From Rhodococcus jostii NBRC 16295 (GTDB lineage: Bacteria > Actinomycetota > Actinomycetes > Mycobacteriales > Mycobacteriaceae): a stretch of DNA of 64,000 nt. Made by a program: the position numbers and the translations under genes. Position 1 is the stretch's first letter. Each line of letters begins with the position of its first letter. The notes under the pieces are model-generated. The model searched no databases. It was not told the origin of the DNA and was given only the letters and a program-made list of their open reading frames with translations. Below are positions 45,970 through 54,148 of this stretch, in pieces. The stretch spans positions 1 to 64,000 of the forward strand of contig NZ_BCWY01000019.1 of assembly GCF_001894825.1 (NCBI RefSeq), in the 5' to 3' direction.

Positions 45970-47564
45970 CCACGTTGAAATCCACCCTGGACACCGGTTC
46001 GGAGGAGTACGCCGCCGCGGCGAAGGCCATGACGGACAAGCTCGCCGAAATCGACACCGAGCACGCCAAGGCCCTCGCGGGCGGCGGCGAGAAGTACACC
46101 GAGCGGCACAAGAAGCGCGGCAAGCTCCTCGCCCGGGAACGCATCGAACTGCTCGTCGACCGGGACTCACCGTTCCTGGAACTGTGCCCGCTCGCGGCCT
46201 GGGGCAGCGACTTCCCGGTCGGCGCCAGCACCGTCGTGGGCATCGGGGTGGTCGAGGGCGTCGAGTGCCTGATCGTCGCCAACGACCCCACGGTCCGCGG
46301 CGGCACCAGCAACCCGTGGACCCTGCGGAAGGGATTCCGCGCCAACGACATCGCCCGGCAGAACCGGCTCCCTGTCATTTCCCTCGTGGAATCCGGCGGC
46401 GCCGACCTCCCCACCCAGAAGGAAGTCTTCATCCCCGGTGGTCGCATGTTCCGCGACCTCACGCAGCTCTCCGCTGCCGGCATTCCGACCATCGCCCTCG
46501 TCTTCGGCAACTCGACGGCGGGCGGCGCCTACATCCCCGGCATGTCCGATCACGTCGTCATGATCAAGGAACGGTCCAAGGTGTTCCTCGCCGGACCGCC
46601 GCTGGTCAAGATGGCCACCGGGGAGGAATCCGACGACGAAACCCTCGGCGGCGCCGAGATGCACGCCCGCAAGTCCGGACTCGCCGACTACTTCGCTGTC
46701 GACGAGCAGGACGCGATCCGCATCGGGCGCAGCATCGTCAAGCGCTTGAACTGGACGAAGCAGGGTCCGGCGCCCCGGGCCGAGGTGATTGAGCCGCTCG
46801 AGGACCCCGAGGACCTGCTCGGCATCGTCCCCGCCGATCTCAAGATCCCGTTCGACCCCCGCGAGGTGATCGCGCGCATCGTCGACGGCTCCGACTTCGA
46901 CGAGTTCAAACCGATGTACGGATCGTCGCTCGTCACCGGCTGGGCCGAACTGCACGGATACCCGGTGGGCATCCTCGCCAACGCGCGCGGCGTGCTCTTC
47001 AGCGAGGAATCGCAGAAGGCCACCCAATTCATCCAGCTCGCCAACCGATCGCACACGCCACTGTTGTTCCTGCACAACACCACCGGCTACATGGTCGGCA
47101 GGGAATACGAGGAGGGCGGCATGATCAAGCACGGATCGATGATGATCAACGCCGTCTCCAACTCCACCGTCCCGCACATCTCGATCCTGCTCGGCGCGTC
47201 CTACGGCGCCGGCCACTACGGCATGTGCGGACGCGCCTTCGACCCCCGATTCCTGTTCGCCTGGCCCAGCTCCAAATCCGCCGTCATGGGCGGCGCCCAG
47301 CTGGCCGGCGTCATCTCCATCGTCAGCAGAGCCTCCGCCGAGGCACGTGGGCAGGCGTTCGACGAAGAAGCCGACGCCGGCATGCGCGCGATGATCGAGA
47401 ACCAGATCGAGGCCGAATCGGTGCCGATGTTCCTGTCCGGCCGGCTCTACGACGACGGCGTCATCGACCCACGCGACACCCGAACTGTGGTGGGAATGTG
47501 CCTGTCGGCCATTGCCAACGCCCCGATCGAAGGCACCGAGAACTTCGGCGTCTTCCGGATGTGA
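45966..47564 (+). CDS. Acyl-CoA carboxylase beta subunit (carboxyltransferase; MccB/AtuC/LiuB-like)
   Basis: 532 residues from ATG 45966 (ATGA overlap). Both carboxyltransferase halves are complete: ERIELLVDRDSPFLEL, WTLRKGFRANDIARQNRLPV, VFGNSTAGGAYIPGMSDHVV (N-half) and GILANARGVLFSEESQKATQ, HNTTGYMVGREYEEGG, LLGASYGAGHYGMCGRAFDP (C-half). Sequence style matches 3-methylcrotonyl-CoA and geranyl-CoA carboxylases more than propionyl-CoA carboxylases, but which substrate is used is unresolved. It transfers carboxyl from biotin on the alpha subunit encoded next. Confidence 0.92.
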   Translation: MTTLKSTLDTGSEEYAAAAKAMTDKLAEIDTEHAKALAGGGEKYTERHKKRGKLLARERIELLVDRDSPFLELCPLAAWGSDFPVGASTVVGIGVVEGVECLIVANDPTVRGGTSNPWTLRKGFRANDIARQNRLPVISLVESGGADLPTQKEVFIPGGRMFRDLTQLSAAGIPTIALVFGNSTAGGAYIPGMSDHVVMIKERSKVFLAGPPLVKMATGEESDDETLGGAEMHARKSGLADYFAVDEQDAIRIGRSIVKRLNWTKQGPAPRAEVIEPLEDPEDLLGIVPADLKIPFDPREVIARIVDGSDFDEFKPMYGSSLVTGWAELHGYPVGILANARGVLFSEESQKATQFIQLANRSHTPLLFLHNTTGYMVGREYEEGGMIKHGSMMINAVSNSTVPHISILLGASYGAGHYGMCGRAFDPRFLFAWPSSKSAVMGGAQLAGVISIVSRASAEARGQAFDEEADAGMRAMIENQIEAESVPMFLSGRLYDDGVIDPRDTRTVVGMCLSAIANAPIEGTENFGVFRM

Positions 47565-47572
47565 GGCAGGAA

Positions 47573-49582
47573 ATGATCCAGTCCGTCCTGGTTGCCAATC
47601 GCGGTGAGATCGCCCGCCGCATCTTCGCCACCTGCCGCCGCGCAGGCATCGGCACCGTCGCCGTGTTCTCGGACGCCGACGCCCTCAGCCCGCACGTCGC
47701 CGAGGCCGACGCCGCGGTCCGGTTGCCGGGGCACAGTCCCGGCGACACCTACCTGCGCGGCGACCTCGTCATCGAGGCGGCGCTTCTCGCCGGCGCCGAT
47801 GCCGTCCACCCCGGTTACGGGTTCCTCTCCGAGAACGCCGAATTCGCCCGCGCCGTCCACAAGGCGGGGCTGACGTGGATCGGACCGCCCGCCCCCGCCA
47901 TCGAGATGATGGGCTCCAAGGTGGAGTCCAAGAAGATGATGGCCGCCGCCGGAGTCCCCGTACTCGCCGAACTCGATCCCGGCGCCGTCACCGACGCCGA
48001 TCTGCCGGTGCTCGTCAAGGCGTCCGCGGGCGGCGGCGGGCGCGGCATGCGCGTCGTGCGTGAACTCGCGGACCTGCCCGAGCAGCTGGAAGGCGCGCGG
48101 CGCGAGGCGCAATCGGCGTTCGGCGACCCGACCGTGTTCTGCGAGCGGTACCTGGAGACGGGCCGGCACATCGAGGTCCAGGTGATGGCCGACCGGCACG
48201 GAACCGTGTGGGCGGTGGGGGAGCGTGAATGCTCCATCCAGCGCCGCCACCAGAAGGTGGTGGAAGAGGCACCGTCGCCGTTGGTCGAGGCCCGGCCCGG
48301 GATGCGTGAGCGGCTGTTCGAGGCGGCCCGGCTCGCGGCGAAGGCCATCGACTACGAGGGTGCGGGAACGGTCGAGTTCCTCGCTTCCGGTCGAGCGGAG
48401 CGAGGGGGAGACGACCCGGACGCGGGCGAGTTCTATTTCCTCGAGATGAACACCCGGCTGCAGGTGGAACACCCGGTCACCGAATGCACCACCGGCCTCG
48501 ACCTCGTGGACCTGCAGTTGCAGGTCGCGAACGGGCACGCGCTCGACGCCGAGTCGCCCGCGGTGTCCGGCCATTCCATCGAGGTCCGGTTGTACGCCGA
48601 GGATCCCGCGGAGAACTGGCAGCCGCAGAGCGGACCGGTCCACCACCTGGAATTACCCGGCAATGCAGTCGAATTCGACGTTCTCCGCTCCCCGGGCATC
48701 CGGCTCGACTCCGGCGTGGTCGACGGATCCGCCGTCGGCGTGCACTACGACCCGATGCTCGCGAAGGTCATCTCCTTCGCGCCCACTCGTACGCAGGCCG
48801 CGGCCGGGCTGGCCGCCGCGCTGAGCCGCGCGAAGATTCACGGACTGCGCACCAACCGGGACCTGCTGGTCAACGTGCTCCGCCACCCGGCATTCCTCGC
48901 CGGTGACACGGACACCGCCTTCTTCGACACCCACGGGCTCGACGTGCTGGCGCAGCCGCTGGCGTCGGCGGAGACCGAGCGACTGTCGGCGCTGGCCGCC
49001 GCGCTCGCGGACGCCGCGCACAACCGTGACGTCGCCGCCGTCGACGCCACACTCCCCAGCGGCTGGCGGAACCTGCCGTCGGTCCCGCAGAGCCGCACCT
49101 TCGAGGTGCGCGACCGCGAACTCGAGATCCGCTACCGGCTCACCCGGTACGGGCTGAGAGCCGAGGGCTTCGAGGACGTCTCGCTCGTGACGGCCACGTC
49201 GCGGAACGTCACCCTGGATGTCGCGGGTTTACGCCGGTCGTTCGCGGTGTCCCGGTACGGCGACGACGTATTCGTCGACTCCGCACTCGGACCGGTGAGT
49301 CTGCACGCCGCACCGCGTTTCACCGATCCGAGTGCCGTCGTCGCCGAGGGATCGCTGCTCGCCCCGATGCCGGGCTCGGTCATCCGACTCGGCGCCGAGG
49401 CCGGCGATTCCGTGACCGCCGGTCAGCCGATCGTGTGGCTCGAGGCAATGAAGATGGAACACACGATCAAGGCACCGGCCTCCGGTGTCGTCACCGAACT
49501 TTCCGTGACCGTCGGTCAGCAGGTCGACGTGGGAACGGTCCTGGCAGTAGTCGAAGCAGCGCACACAGAGGGAGAGTCATGA
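47573..49582 (+). CDS. Acyl-CoA carboxylase alpha subunit (biotin carboxylase + biotin carrier)
   Basis: 669 residues, ATG 47573 after GAGGCAGG. The biotin carboxylase domain spans 1-about 455 (VLVANRGEIARRIF, VKASAGGGGRGMRVV, ECSIQRRHQKVVEEAPSP, FLEMNTRLQVEHPVTE), then a linker and the BCCP domain with biotinyl Lys627 in EAMKMEH. Residues about 270-283 (ASGRAERGGDDPDA) interrupt the otherwise conserved stretch between TVEFL and GEFYFLEMN and are encoded by a repeat element (48387-48407); whether activity is affected is unknown. Nine bases downstream of the beta gene; overlaps the next by 4 bases. Confidence 0.93.
   Translation: MIQSVLVANRGEIARRIFATCRRAGIGTVAVFSDADALSPHVAEADAAVRLPGHSPGDTYLRGDLVIEAALLAGADAVHPGYGFLSENAEFARAVHKAGLTWIGPPAPAIEMMGSKVESKKMMAAAGVPVLAELDPGAVTDADLPVLVKASAGGGGRGMRVVRELADLPEQLEGARREAQSAFGDPTVFCERYLETGRHIEVQVMADRHGTVWAVGERECSIQRRHQKVVEEAPSPLVEARPGMRERLFEAARLAAKAIDYEGAGTVEFLASGRAERGGDDPDAGEFYFLEMNTRLQVEHPVTECTTGLDLVDLQLQVANGHALDAESPAVSGHSIEVRLYAEDPAENWQPQSGPVHHLELPGNAVEFDVLRSPGIRLDSGVVDGSAVGVHYDPMLAKVISFAPTRTQAAAGLAAALSRAKIHGLRTNRDLLVNVLRHPAFLAGDTDTAFFDTHGLDVLAQPLASAETERLSALAAALADAAHNRDVAAVDATLPSGWRNLPSVPQSRTFEVRDRELEIRYRLTRYGLRAEGFEDVSLVTATSRNVTLDVAGLRRSFAVSRYGDDVFVDSALGPVSLHAAPRFTDPSAVVAEGSLLAPMPGSVIRLGAEAGDSVTAGQPIVWLEAMKMEHTIKAPASGVVTELSVTVGQQVDVGTVLAVVEAAHTEGES
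48387..48407 (+). repeat. In-frame repeat insertion, copy 1
   Basis: CGGTCGAGCGGAGCGAGGGG at 48388-48407 (preceded by C). The same 21 bases with a single G/A difference occur at 50010-50030 two genes on. Here it is read as Ser-Gly-Arg-Ala-Glu-Arg-Gly; the other copy is read in a different frame. Confidence 0.85.
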
Positions 49583-50769
49583 GCTTCATCGAGACCGAAG
49601 AACAGAAGGAGCTGCGCGCCTCCGTGTCGAGGCTCGGGGAGCGCTTCAACTACGTCGACTACGTGCTGCCCCGCGCGCGGCGCGGCGAACCGCTCACCGA
49701 ACTGTGGAACGAGGCGGGCAAACTCGGCTTCCTCGGCGTCAATCTCCCCGAGGAGTACGGGGGGGGCGGCGCCGGCATCTACGAACTGGCCCTCGTCCAG
49801 GAAGAACTCGCCGCCCACGGCGCCGGTCTCCTGCTGGTGGTCGTGTCACCGGCCATCTGCGGCACGATCATCGGCAAGTACGGCACCGACGAGCAGAAGC
49901 GGACCTGGCTTCCCGCGCTGGCCGACGGTTCGAAGATCATGGCGTTCGGCATCACCGAGGCCGACGCGGGTTCGAACTCGCACCAGATCACGACCACCGC
50001 GCGGCGGGTCCGGTCGAGCGAAGCGAGGGGTGATGGTCAAGCTGACGACTGGCTGCTGTCGGGGAACAAGATCTACATCTCCGGGGTCGACCAAGCCGAC
50101 GCCGTGCTCATCGTCGCGCGGACCGAGGACTCGAAGACGGGCAAACTGAAGCCCGCGCTGTTCATCGTCCCTACCGACGCAGAGAACTTCGTGAAGACGC
50201 CGATGGAGATGGACATCGTCGAGCCCGATCATCAGTTCATGCTGTTCCTCGACGACGTCCGGCTTCCTGCCGACGCGCTCGTCGGTGAGGCGGACGCGGC
50301 GTTGATGCAGCTGTTCGCGGGTCTCAACCCCGAACGCATCCTCGGCGCCGCCATGGCGATCGGGATGGGCCGCTACGCGCTCGACGCAGCGGTGCGGTTC
50401 GCGAAGGAGCGGACGGTGTGGAAGGAGCCGATCGGCGCGCACCAGGGCATCTCGCATCCACTGGCACAGATCAAGATCGAACTCGAACTCGCCAAACTGA
50501 TGATGCAGAAGGCGGCCGTGCTCTACGACAGCGGCGACGACTTCGGCGCCGCCGAGGCCGCCAACATGGCCAAGTACGCCGCCGCCGAGGCCAGCATCAA
50601 GGCGCTCGACCAGGCCGTCCAGACGCATGGTGGCGCAGGCCTGACCAAGGAATACGGTCTCGCGGCCATGCTCGGCGCGGCCCGCATCGCCCGCGTCGCA
50701 CCGGTGAGCCGGGAAATGATCCTCAACTTCGTCTCCCAGCATTCGCTCGGGTTGCCGAAGTCGTACTGA
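49579..50769 (+). CDS. Acyl-CoA dehydrogenase (second of the cluster)
   Basis: 396 residues, ATG overlapping the carboxylase alpha stop (ATGA). ACAD motifs: AFGITEADAGSNSHQITTTA, LLSGNKIYISGVDQADAVLI, LNPERILGAAMAIGMGRYAL, THGGAGLTKEYGLAAML. A Gln/Thr-His-Gly-Gly type C-terminus and the Glu in KEYG are usual for this subgroup. About ten residues near 144-156 (RVRSSEARGDGQA) form an insertion between TTTAR and DDWLLSGNK, encoded by a repeat element (50010-50030). Two different ACADs in one operon imply two desaturation steps or two substrates. Confidence 0.9.
   Translation: MSFIETEEQKELRASVSRLGERFNYVDYVLPRARRGEPLTELWNEAGKLGFLGVNLPEEYGGGGAGIYELALVQEELAAHGAGLLLVVVSPAICGTIIGKYGTDEQKRTWLPALADGSKIMAFGITEADAGSNSHQITTTARRVRSSEARGDGQADDWLLSGNKIYISGVDQADAVLIVARTEDSKTGKLKPALFIVPTDAENFVKTPMEMDIVEPDHQFMLFLDDVRLPADALVGEADAALMQLFAGLNPERILGAAMAIGMGRYALDAAVRFAKERTVWKEPIGAHQGISHPLAQIKIELELAKLMMQKAAVLYDSGDDFGAAEAANMAKYAAAEASIKALDQAVQTHGGAGLTKEYGLAAMLGAARIARVAPVSREMILNFVSQHSLGLPKSY
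50010..50030 (+). repeat. In-frame repeat insertion, copy 2
   Basis: CGGTCGAGCGAAGCGAGGGG at 50011-50030 (preceded by C) matches 48387-48407 at 20 of 21 bases. Here it is read as Arg-Ser-Ser-Glu-Ala-Arg-Gly, one base out of phase with copy 1. The element has no stop codon in any of its six frames. Confidence 0.85.
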
Positions 50770-50770
50770 G

Positions 50771-51571
50771 ATGTCGAACGGACAGCACATGACCGACGTG
50801 GAAGCCGACCGGTACGTCCGGTACGAGGTGAGGCGGGGGTTCGCCACCCTCACGCTCGACTCGCCGCACAACAGGAACGCGATCTCCGGCAGGCTCGTCG
50901 GCGAACTGCTGCAGGGACTGCGGGACGCCGCCGCGGACGACGACGTCCGCGGCGTCGTCCTCACCCACACGGGCGGCACGTTCTGCGCCGGGGCCGATCT
51001 GAGTGAGACGTCCGGCGACGTCGGCTCACGGACCCGGCAGATGGCCGAACTGCTCCGGGCGATCGTCGAATTGCCGAAGCCGGTGATCGCCCGGATCGAC
51101 GGTCACGTCAGGGCCGGGGGTATGGGCCTCGTCGGAGCATGCGACATCGCCGTCGCCGGACCGCGCAGCACGTTCGCGCTCACCGAGGTCCGGCTCGGCC
51201 TCGCCGCCTCGATCATTTCGTTGACCGTGCTGCCCCGGATGGATCCGCGAGCCGCGAGCCGCTACTTCCTCACGGGCGAGAAGTTCGGCGCCCACGAGGC
51301 GGAGGCCATCGGACTGATCAGCGAGTCCGCCGAGGATCCCGAGGACACCGTCGAGGAACTGCTCGACCAGTTGCGGCAGGCATCACCGCAGGGACTGGCC
51401 GAGTCGAAGACCCTGACGACGCGCGATGTTCTCGCCGACTTCGACCGCTACACGGACGAGTTGACCGCCCAATCGGCGAGGCTGTTCGAATCCGAGGAGG
51501 CGCGGGAAGGCATGATGGCGTTTCTGCAGAAGCGCCCGCCGAGGTGGGCCTCCGGCCCCGTGCGTGGTTGA
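50771..51571 (+). CDS. Enoyl-CoA hydratase, LiuC/AtuE-like
   Basis: 266 residues, start 50771; Met at 50789 is an alternative. Crotonase fold with GTFCAGADLSE and HVRAGGMGLVGACD. Of the two hydratase glutamates, the second is kept (FALTEVRLG) and the first position is Gly (GGMGLVG), as I recall for LiuC-type methylglutaconyl-CoA hydratases. Hydration of a carboxylated branched enoyl-CoA produced by the carboxylase is the expected step. The stop codon lies inside an interspersed palindrome (51560-51595). Confidence 0.86.
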   Translation: MSNGQHMTDVEADRYVRYEVRRGFATLTLDSPHNRNAISGRLVGELLQGLRDAAADDDVRGVVLTHTGGTFCAGADLSETSGDVGSRTRQMAELLRAIVELPKPVIARIDGHVRAGGMGLVGACDIAVAGPRSTFALTEVRLGLAASIISLTVLPRMDPRAASRYFLTGEKFGAHEAEAIGLISESAEDPEDTVEELLDQLRQASPQGLAESKTLTTRDVLADFDRYTDELTAQSARLFESEEAREGMMAFLQKRPPRWASGPVRG

Positions 51572-51595
51572 CGAGTCTCAGGACTCGCTACGCAC
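51560..51595. repeat. Interspersed palindrome, copy 2 (GAGTC/GACTC type)
   Basis: The core 51566-51587 differs from the element after rpoC (18761-18782) by one base. CGAGTC pairs with GACTCG around a four-base loop, and GTGCGT (51560-51565) pairs with ACGCAC (51590-51595). It overlaps the last codons and stop of the hydratase gene, so the element supplies the stop (GGT-TGA). Confidence 0.75.
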
Positions 51596-51631
51596 GCACG
51601 GGCGCGGAGCGCGACGAGAGGAAGGTGACAC

Positions 51632-52297
51632 ATGACCCGCGAACCGAAGCAGGACCGTAGCCGGGTCACGCGCGGGCACCTCCTCGAGGTCACCATCGAC
51701 TGCCTCGCCGAACTCGGCTGGGGCGCCACCACGGTGAGCCTCGTCGCCCAGCGCGCCGGAGTGTCCCGAGGCGCCACTCAGCACCATTTCCCCACCCGCG
51801 AGGATCTCATCACCGCGGCCCTCGAGGTCATGTTCGACGCCCGGATGGAGCAGGCCCGGCGCGAGGCCACCGACCTGCCCACCGGGGCCGGACGCACCGA
51901 GGCGGTCGTCTCCCGGCTCGTCGACTACTACACGGGCACCCTCTTCAAGGCGGCGCTGCAGGTGTGGACGGCCGCCGCCGCAGACCCCGAACTCCGGGCA
52001 CGGATCGTGCCGCTCGAGGAACGGTTCGGCCGGATCGCGCACCGCACCGCAGTCGAACACTTCGGGTTCGACGACTCCGACCCGGTGGCGCACCGACTGG
52101 TCCAGGCCACGCTCGACCTCGCGCGCGGACTCGGCCTGGCCGACGTGCTCACGGACGACTCCAAGCGGCGTGCCGAGGTGGTGCGGCAGTGGGCGGCGCA
52201 GCTGGACGCGGCACTACCGCGGTGCGGTGAATCTGTACTACCGCGGTGCGGTGAATCTGTACAGCCGCGGAGGCTCGACGCGGCCGTTCTCGACTGA
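51632..52297 (+). CDS. TetR family regulator of the atu-like cluster
   Basis: 221 residues, GAGAGGAAGG before the ATG. HTH: LLEVTIDCLAELGWGATTVS, LVAQRAGVSRGATQHHFPTR. Helical ligand-binding domain follows. The C-terminus is unusual: Leu-Pro-Arg-Cys-Gly-Glu-Ser-Val occurs twice in tandem and then QPRRLDAAVLD, encoded by a 24-base tandem duplication (52214-52270). Last gene of the operon, 60 bases after the hydratase, so probably a local, CoA-ester-responsive repressor; the candidate site lies at 42282-42297. Confidence 0.87.
   Translation: MTREPKQDRSRVTRGHLLEVTIDCLAELGWGATTVSLVAQRAGVSRGATQHHFPTREDLITAALEVMFDARMEQARREATDLPTGAGRTEAVVSRLVDYYTGTLFKAALQVWTAAAADPELRARIVPLEERFGRIAHRTAVEHFGFDDSDPVAHRLVQATLDLARGLGLADVLTDDSKRRAEVVRQWAAQLDAALPRCGESVLPRCGESVQPRRLDAAVLD
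52214..52270 (+). repeat. In-frame 24-base tandem repeat at the tetR 3' end
   Basis: Units 52214-52237 and 52238-52261 are identical (each begins CTACCGCGGTGCGGTGAATC), with a partial third copy from 52262. Being a multiple of three it adds eight residues per unit to the protein. Confidence 0.92.
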
Positions 52298-52335
52298 TCC
52301 GGCAAAGTACGCGGGGATCGGTAGAGTCACCGACC

Positions 52336-52860
52336 ATGGGCCGGATATGCGGAGTGCTCGTCCTGATCACCGTCGCGGCCGGTCTGGCCGGCTGCGGGGG
52401 AGACGGAGACGACCCCGGCACCGATCCCGCCGCGCAGGCACCCCAGCAGGTGACCGATCCGGGCCCGTTCTTCGGGCAGTGCGGCTCGGTCACCGACGAA
52501 GAGGTCGCGAAGGCGTTCGGGATGCCGCCGTTCACCGGGGTGACGCGCAATTCCGTCGGCTGTGAGTGGGAGACCGCGGGAATAGGCGGTCCGAGCGTGA
52601 CGTTCTCGTGGTACCGCGGCAGCCCCATCGGCCGTGAGCGGGCGGGGTCGGAACTGATCGGCAGACCGGCCACCGACATCGATGTCCAGGGGCATCCCGG
52701 ATTCATGGCGTCGTCCGAAGGAATTCTGTGTGAACTCGGGGTGGAGTTCGGGGGCGACTTCGTGCACTGGTCGGTGATGTACGCGGACGCGCAACCCGCG
52801 GCGGACCCCTGCACGGTGGCGCGTCAACTCGCCGAACTCAACGTGTCGAGGGCCAAGTGA
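52336..52860 (+). CDS. DUF3558 family lipoprotein
   Basis: 174 residues. Lipoprotein signal peptide MGRICGVLVLITVAAGLAGC with lipobox LAGC (Cys20), then an Asp/Gly/Pro linker. DUF3558 pattern: CGSVTDEEVAKAFG, NSVGCEWE, and late Cys residues (ILCELGV, DPCTVARQLAEL). Surface-exposed, function unknown; such proteins are abundant in mycolic-acid bacteria. A -10 candidate TAGAGT (52322-52327) is eight bases from the ATG. Followed directly by a paralogue. Confidence 0.82.
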   Translation: MGRICGVLVLITVAAGLAGCGGDGDDPGTDPAAQAPQQVTDPGPFFGQCGSVTDEEVAKAFGMPPFTGVTRNSVGCEWETAGIGGPSVTFSWYRGSPIGRERAGSELIGRPATDIDVQGHPGFMASSEGILCELGVEFGGDFVHWSVMYADAQPAADPCTVARQLAELNVSRAK

Positions 52861-52871
52861 GTGGGGGAGTG

Positions 52872-53411
52872 ATGAGCAGCGGGACGTGGCGCCCGGCGCG
52901 GGTGCTGATCGCAGCCACCGCGGTCGGGATGATCGCGGGATGCGGGTCGTCGATCGAGGGCTCACCGAGGGCGGAGGGGGCTTCGTCGTCCGGTGACACC
53001 GAACAGTTCACGGCCCTGCTCGAGGAGTGCAATGCGGTCACGGACGAACAGATCGCCCAGACCGTCGGCGCCGACGCCATCGAGCGGGGGTTCTTCGGCG
53101 CGATCTGCCGTTGGGACGCGGTCGGTGCCAACGGTCCCGTCAAGGTGACGTTCAACTGGTTCGAGACGGGGTCCCTCGACACGGAGAAGTCGACCGGCGA
53201 GGAGCTGGGGTACACCGTGGAGTCGTCGACCATTCAGGGTCGCAAGGCCGTCGTGATGCGGCCCCCGGACGATCCGGGGGCGTGTGGCGTGACAGTCGGA
53301 TCGCCCTCCGCGGGCGTCGTCGGCTGGTGGGTACAGTTCAGGGCGGGGGCGGCAGATCCGTGCGAAGCGGCATCGACGCTTGCGGATCTGACGCTCAATC
53401 TGAGTAGTTGA
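52872..53411 (+). CDS. DUF3558 family lipoprotein (paralogue)
   Basis: 179 residues from ATG 52872; GTG 52857 overlapping the previous stop is also possible. Signal peptide with lipobox IAGC, then DUF3558 features: ECNAVTDEQIAQTVG, AICRWDAVG, GACGVTVG, DPCEAASTLADL. About the same layout as the upstream gene, so the pair arose by duplication and is probably co-transcribed. Function unknown. The next gene, rpsL, has its own promoter 75 bases downstream of this stop. Confidence 0.82.
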   Translation: MSSGTWRPARVLIAATAVGMIAGCGSSIEGSPRAEGASSSGDTEQFTALLEECNAVTDEQIAQTVGADAIERGFFGAICRWDAVGANGPVKVTFNWFETGSLDTEKSTGEELGYTVESSTIQGRKAVVMRPPDDPGACGVTVGSPSAGVVGWWVQFRAGAADPCEAASTLADLTLNLSS

Positions 53412-53773
53412 TGTGCCCGAACCCGTCCCGACAGCTCCACGTAGTGCCCCACATCGCAGGTCAGCCCTTACCACTGCCAGCCCACTTTGACCTTCCGGCG
53501 CGCCGCCGGGTATCGTTGTGGGTCGTGTCCGGCATGCCCGGGCCGATCTGTGTGCCTAGCGAGGTATTGCCGTGCGCGCGTTCGTGCAGATTTCTGCATG
53601 GAACGAGCATCCGGCTGCCTGTGTGGGGGTATGCGACACACCCGACCTCGGGTGCAGCTCGAGGAGCGGGTGAGGGGCAGCAGCTCTCTTGCCCCAACTG
53701 CTGGATCCCTAATTTCAGAACAGCCAAGGTTGCTTGTCCAGAGCAGTCTGTTCAACACGAAGAAAGCCGGTAA
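53412..53773 (+). other. rpsL upstream region
   Basis: 362 bases without a supported gene. It contains the rpsL operon promoter (53487-53516) and roughly 250 bases of untranslated leader. The leader is long for this operon and has short GC-rich inverted segments, but no known riboswitch or ribosomal-protein binding site was recognised. Several open frames on both strands lack ribosome-binding sites and are dismissed. Confidence 0.65.
53487..53516 (+). promoter_or_regulatory. rpsL-rpsG-fusA-tuf operon promoter
   Basis: TTGACC (53487-53492), 18-base spacer, TATCGT (53511-53516), a strong housekeeping promoter match. Transcription would start near 53523. Confidence 0.75.
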
Positions 53774-54148
53774 ATGCCAACCATCAACCAGCTGGTCCGC
53801 AAGGGCCGCCGCGACAAGACCGCGAAGGTCAAGACGGCAGCCCTCAAGGGCAGCCCGCAGCGTCGTGGCGTGTGCACCCGCGTCTACACCACCACCCCGA
53901 AGAAGCCGAACTCGGCGCTCCGTAAGGTCGCGCGTGTGCGCTTGACCAGCTCCGTCGAGGTCACCGCTTACATCCCGGGCGAGGGCCACAACCTGCAGGA
54001 GCACTCGATGGTGCTCGTTCGCGGTGGTCGTGTGAAGGACCTCCCGGGTGTGCGCTACAAGATCATCCGCGGCTCCCTCGACACCCAGGGTGTCAAGGGT
54101 CGCAAGCAGGCCCGCAGCCGCTACGGCGCCAAGAAGGAGAAGAGCTAA
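53774..54148 (+). CDS. rpsL: 30S ribosomal protein S12
   Basis: 124 residues, complete. Decoding-site protein uS12: [18 protein letters not shown] and [16 protein letters not shown]. Lys43 and Lys88, the usual positions of streptomycin-resistance changes, are both wild type. First gene of the rpsL-rpsG-fusA-tuf operon; its stop shares one base with the rpsG start (TAATG). Confidence 0.98.
   Translation: MPTINQLVRKGRRDKTAKVKTAALKGSPQRRGVCTRVYTTTPKKPNSALRKVARVRLTSSVEVTAYIPGEGHNLQEHSMVLVRGGRVKDLPGVRYKIIRGSLDTQGVKGRKQARSRYGAKKEKS

Noticed and set aside
53408..53773. Small frames on both strands in the rpsL leader
   Set aside because: They cross the rpsL promoter, lack start signals and would produce compositionally odd Arg/Pro-rich peptides.
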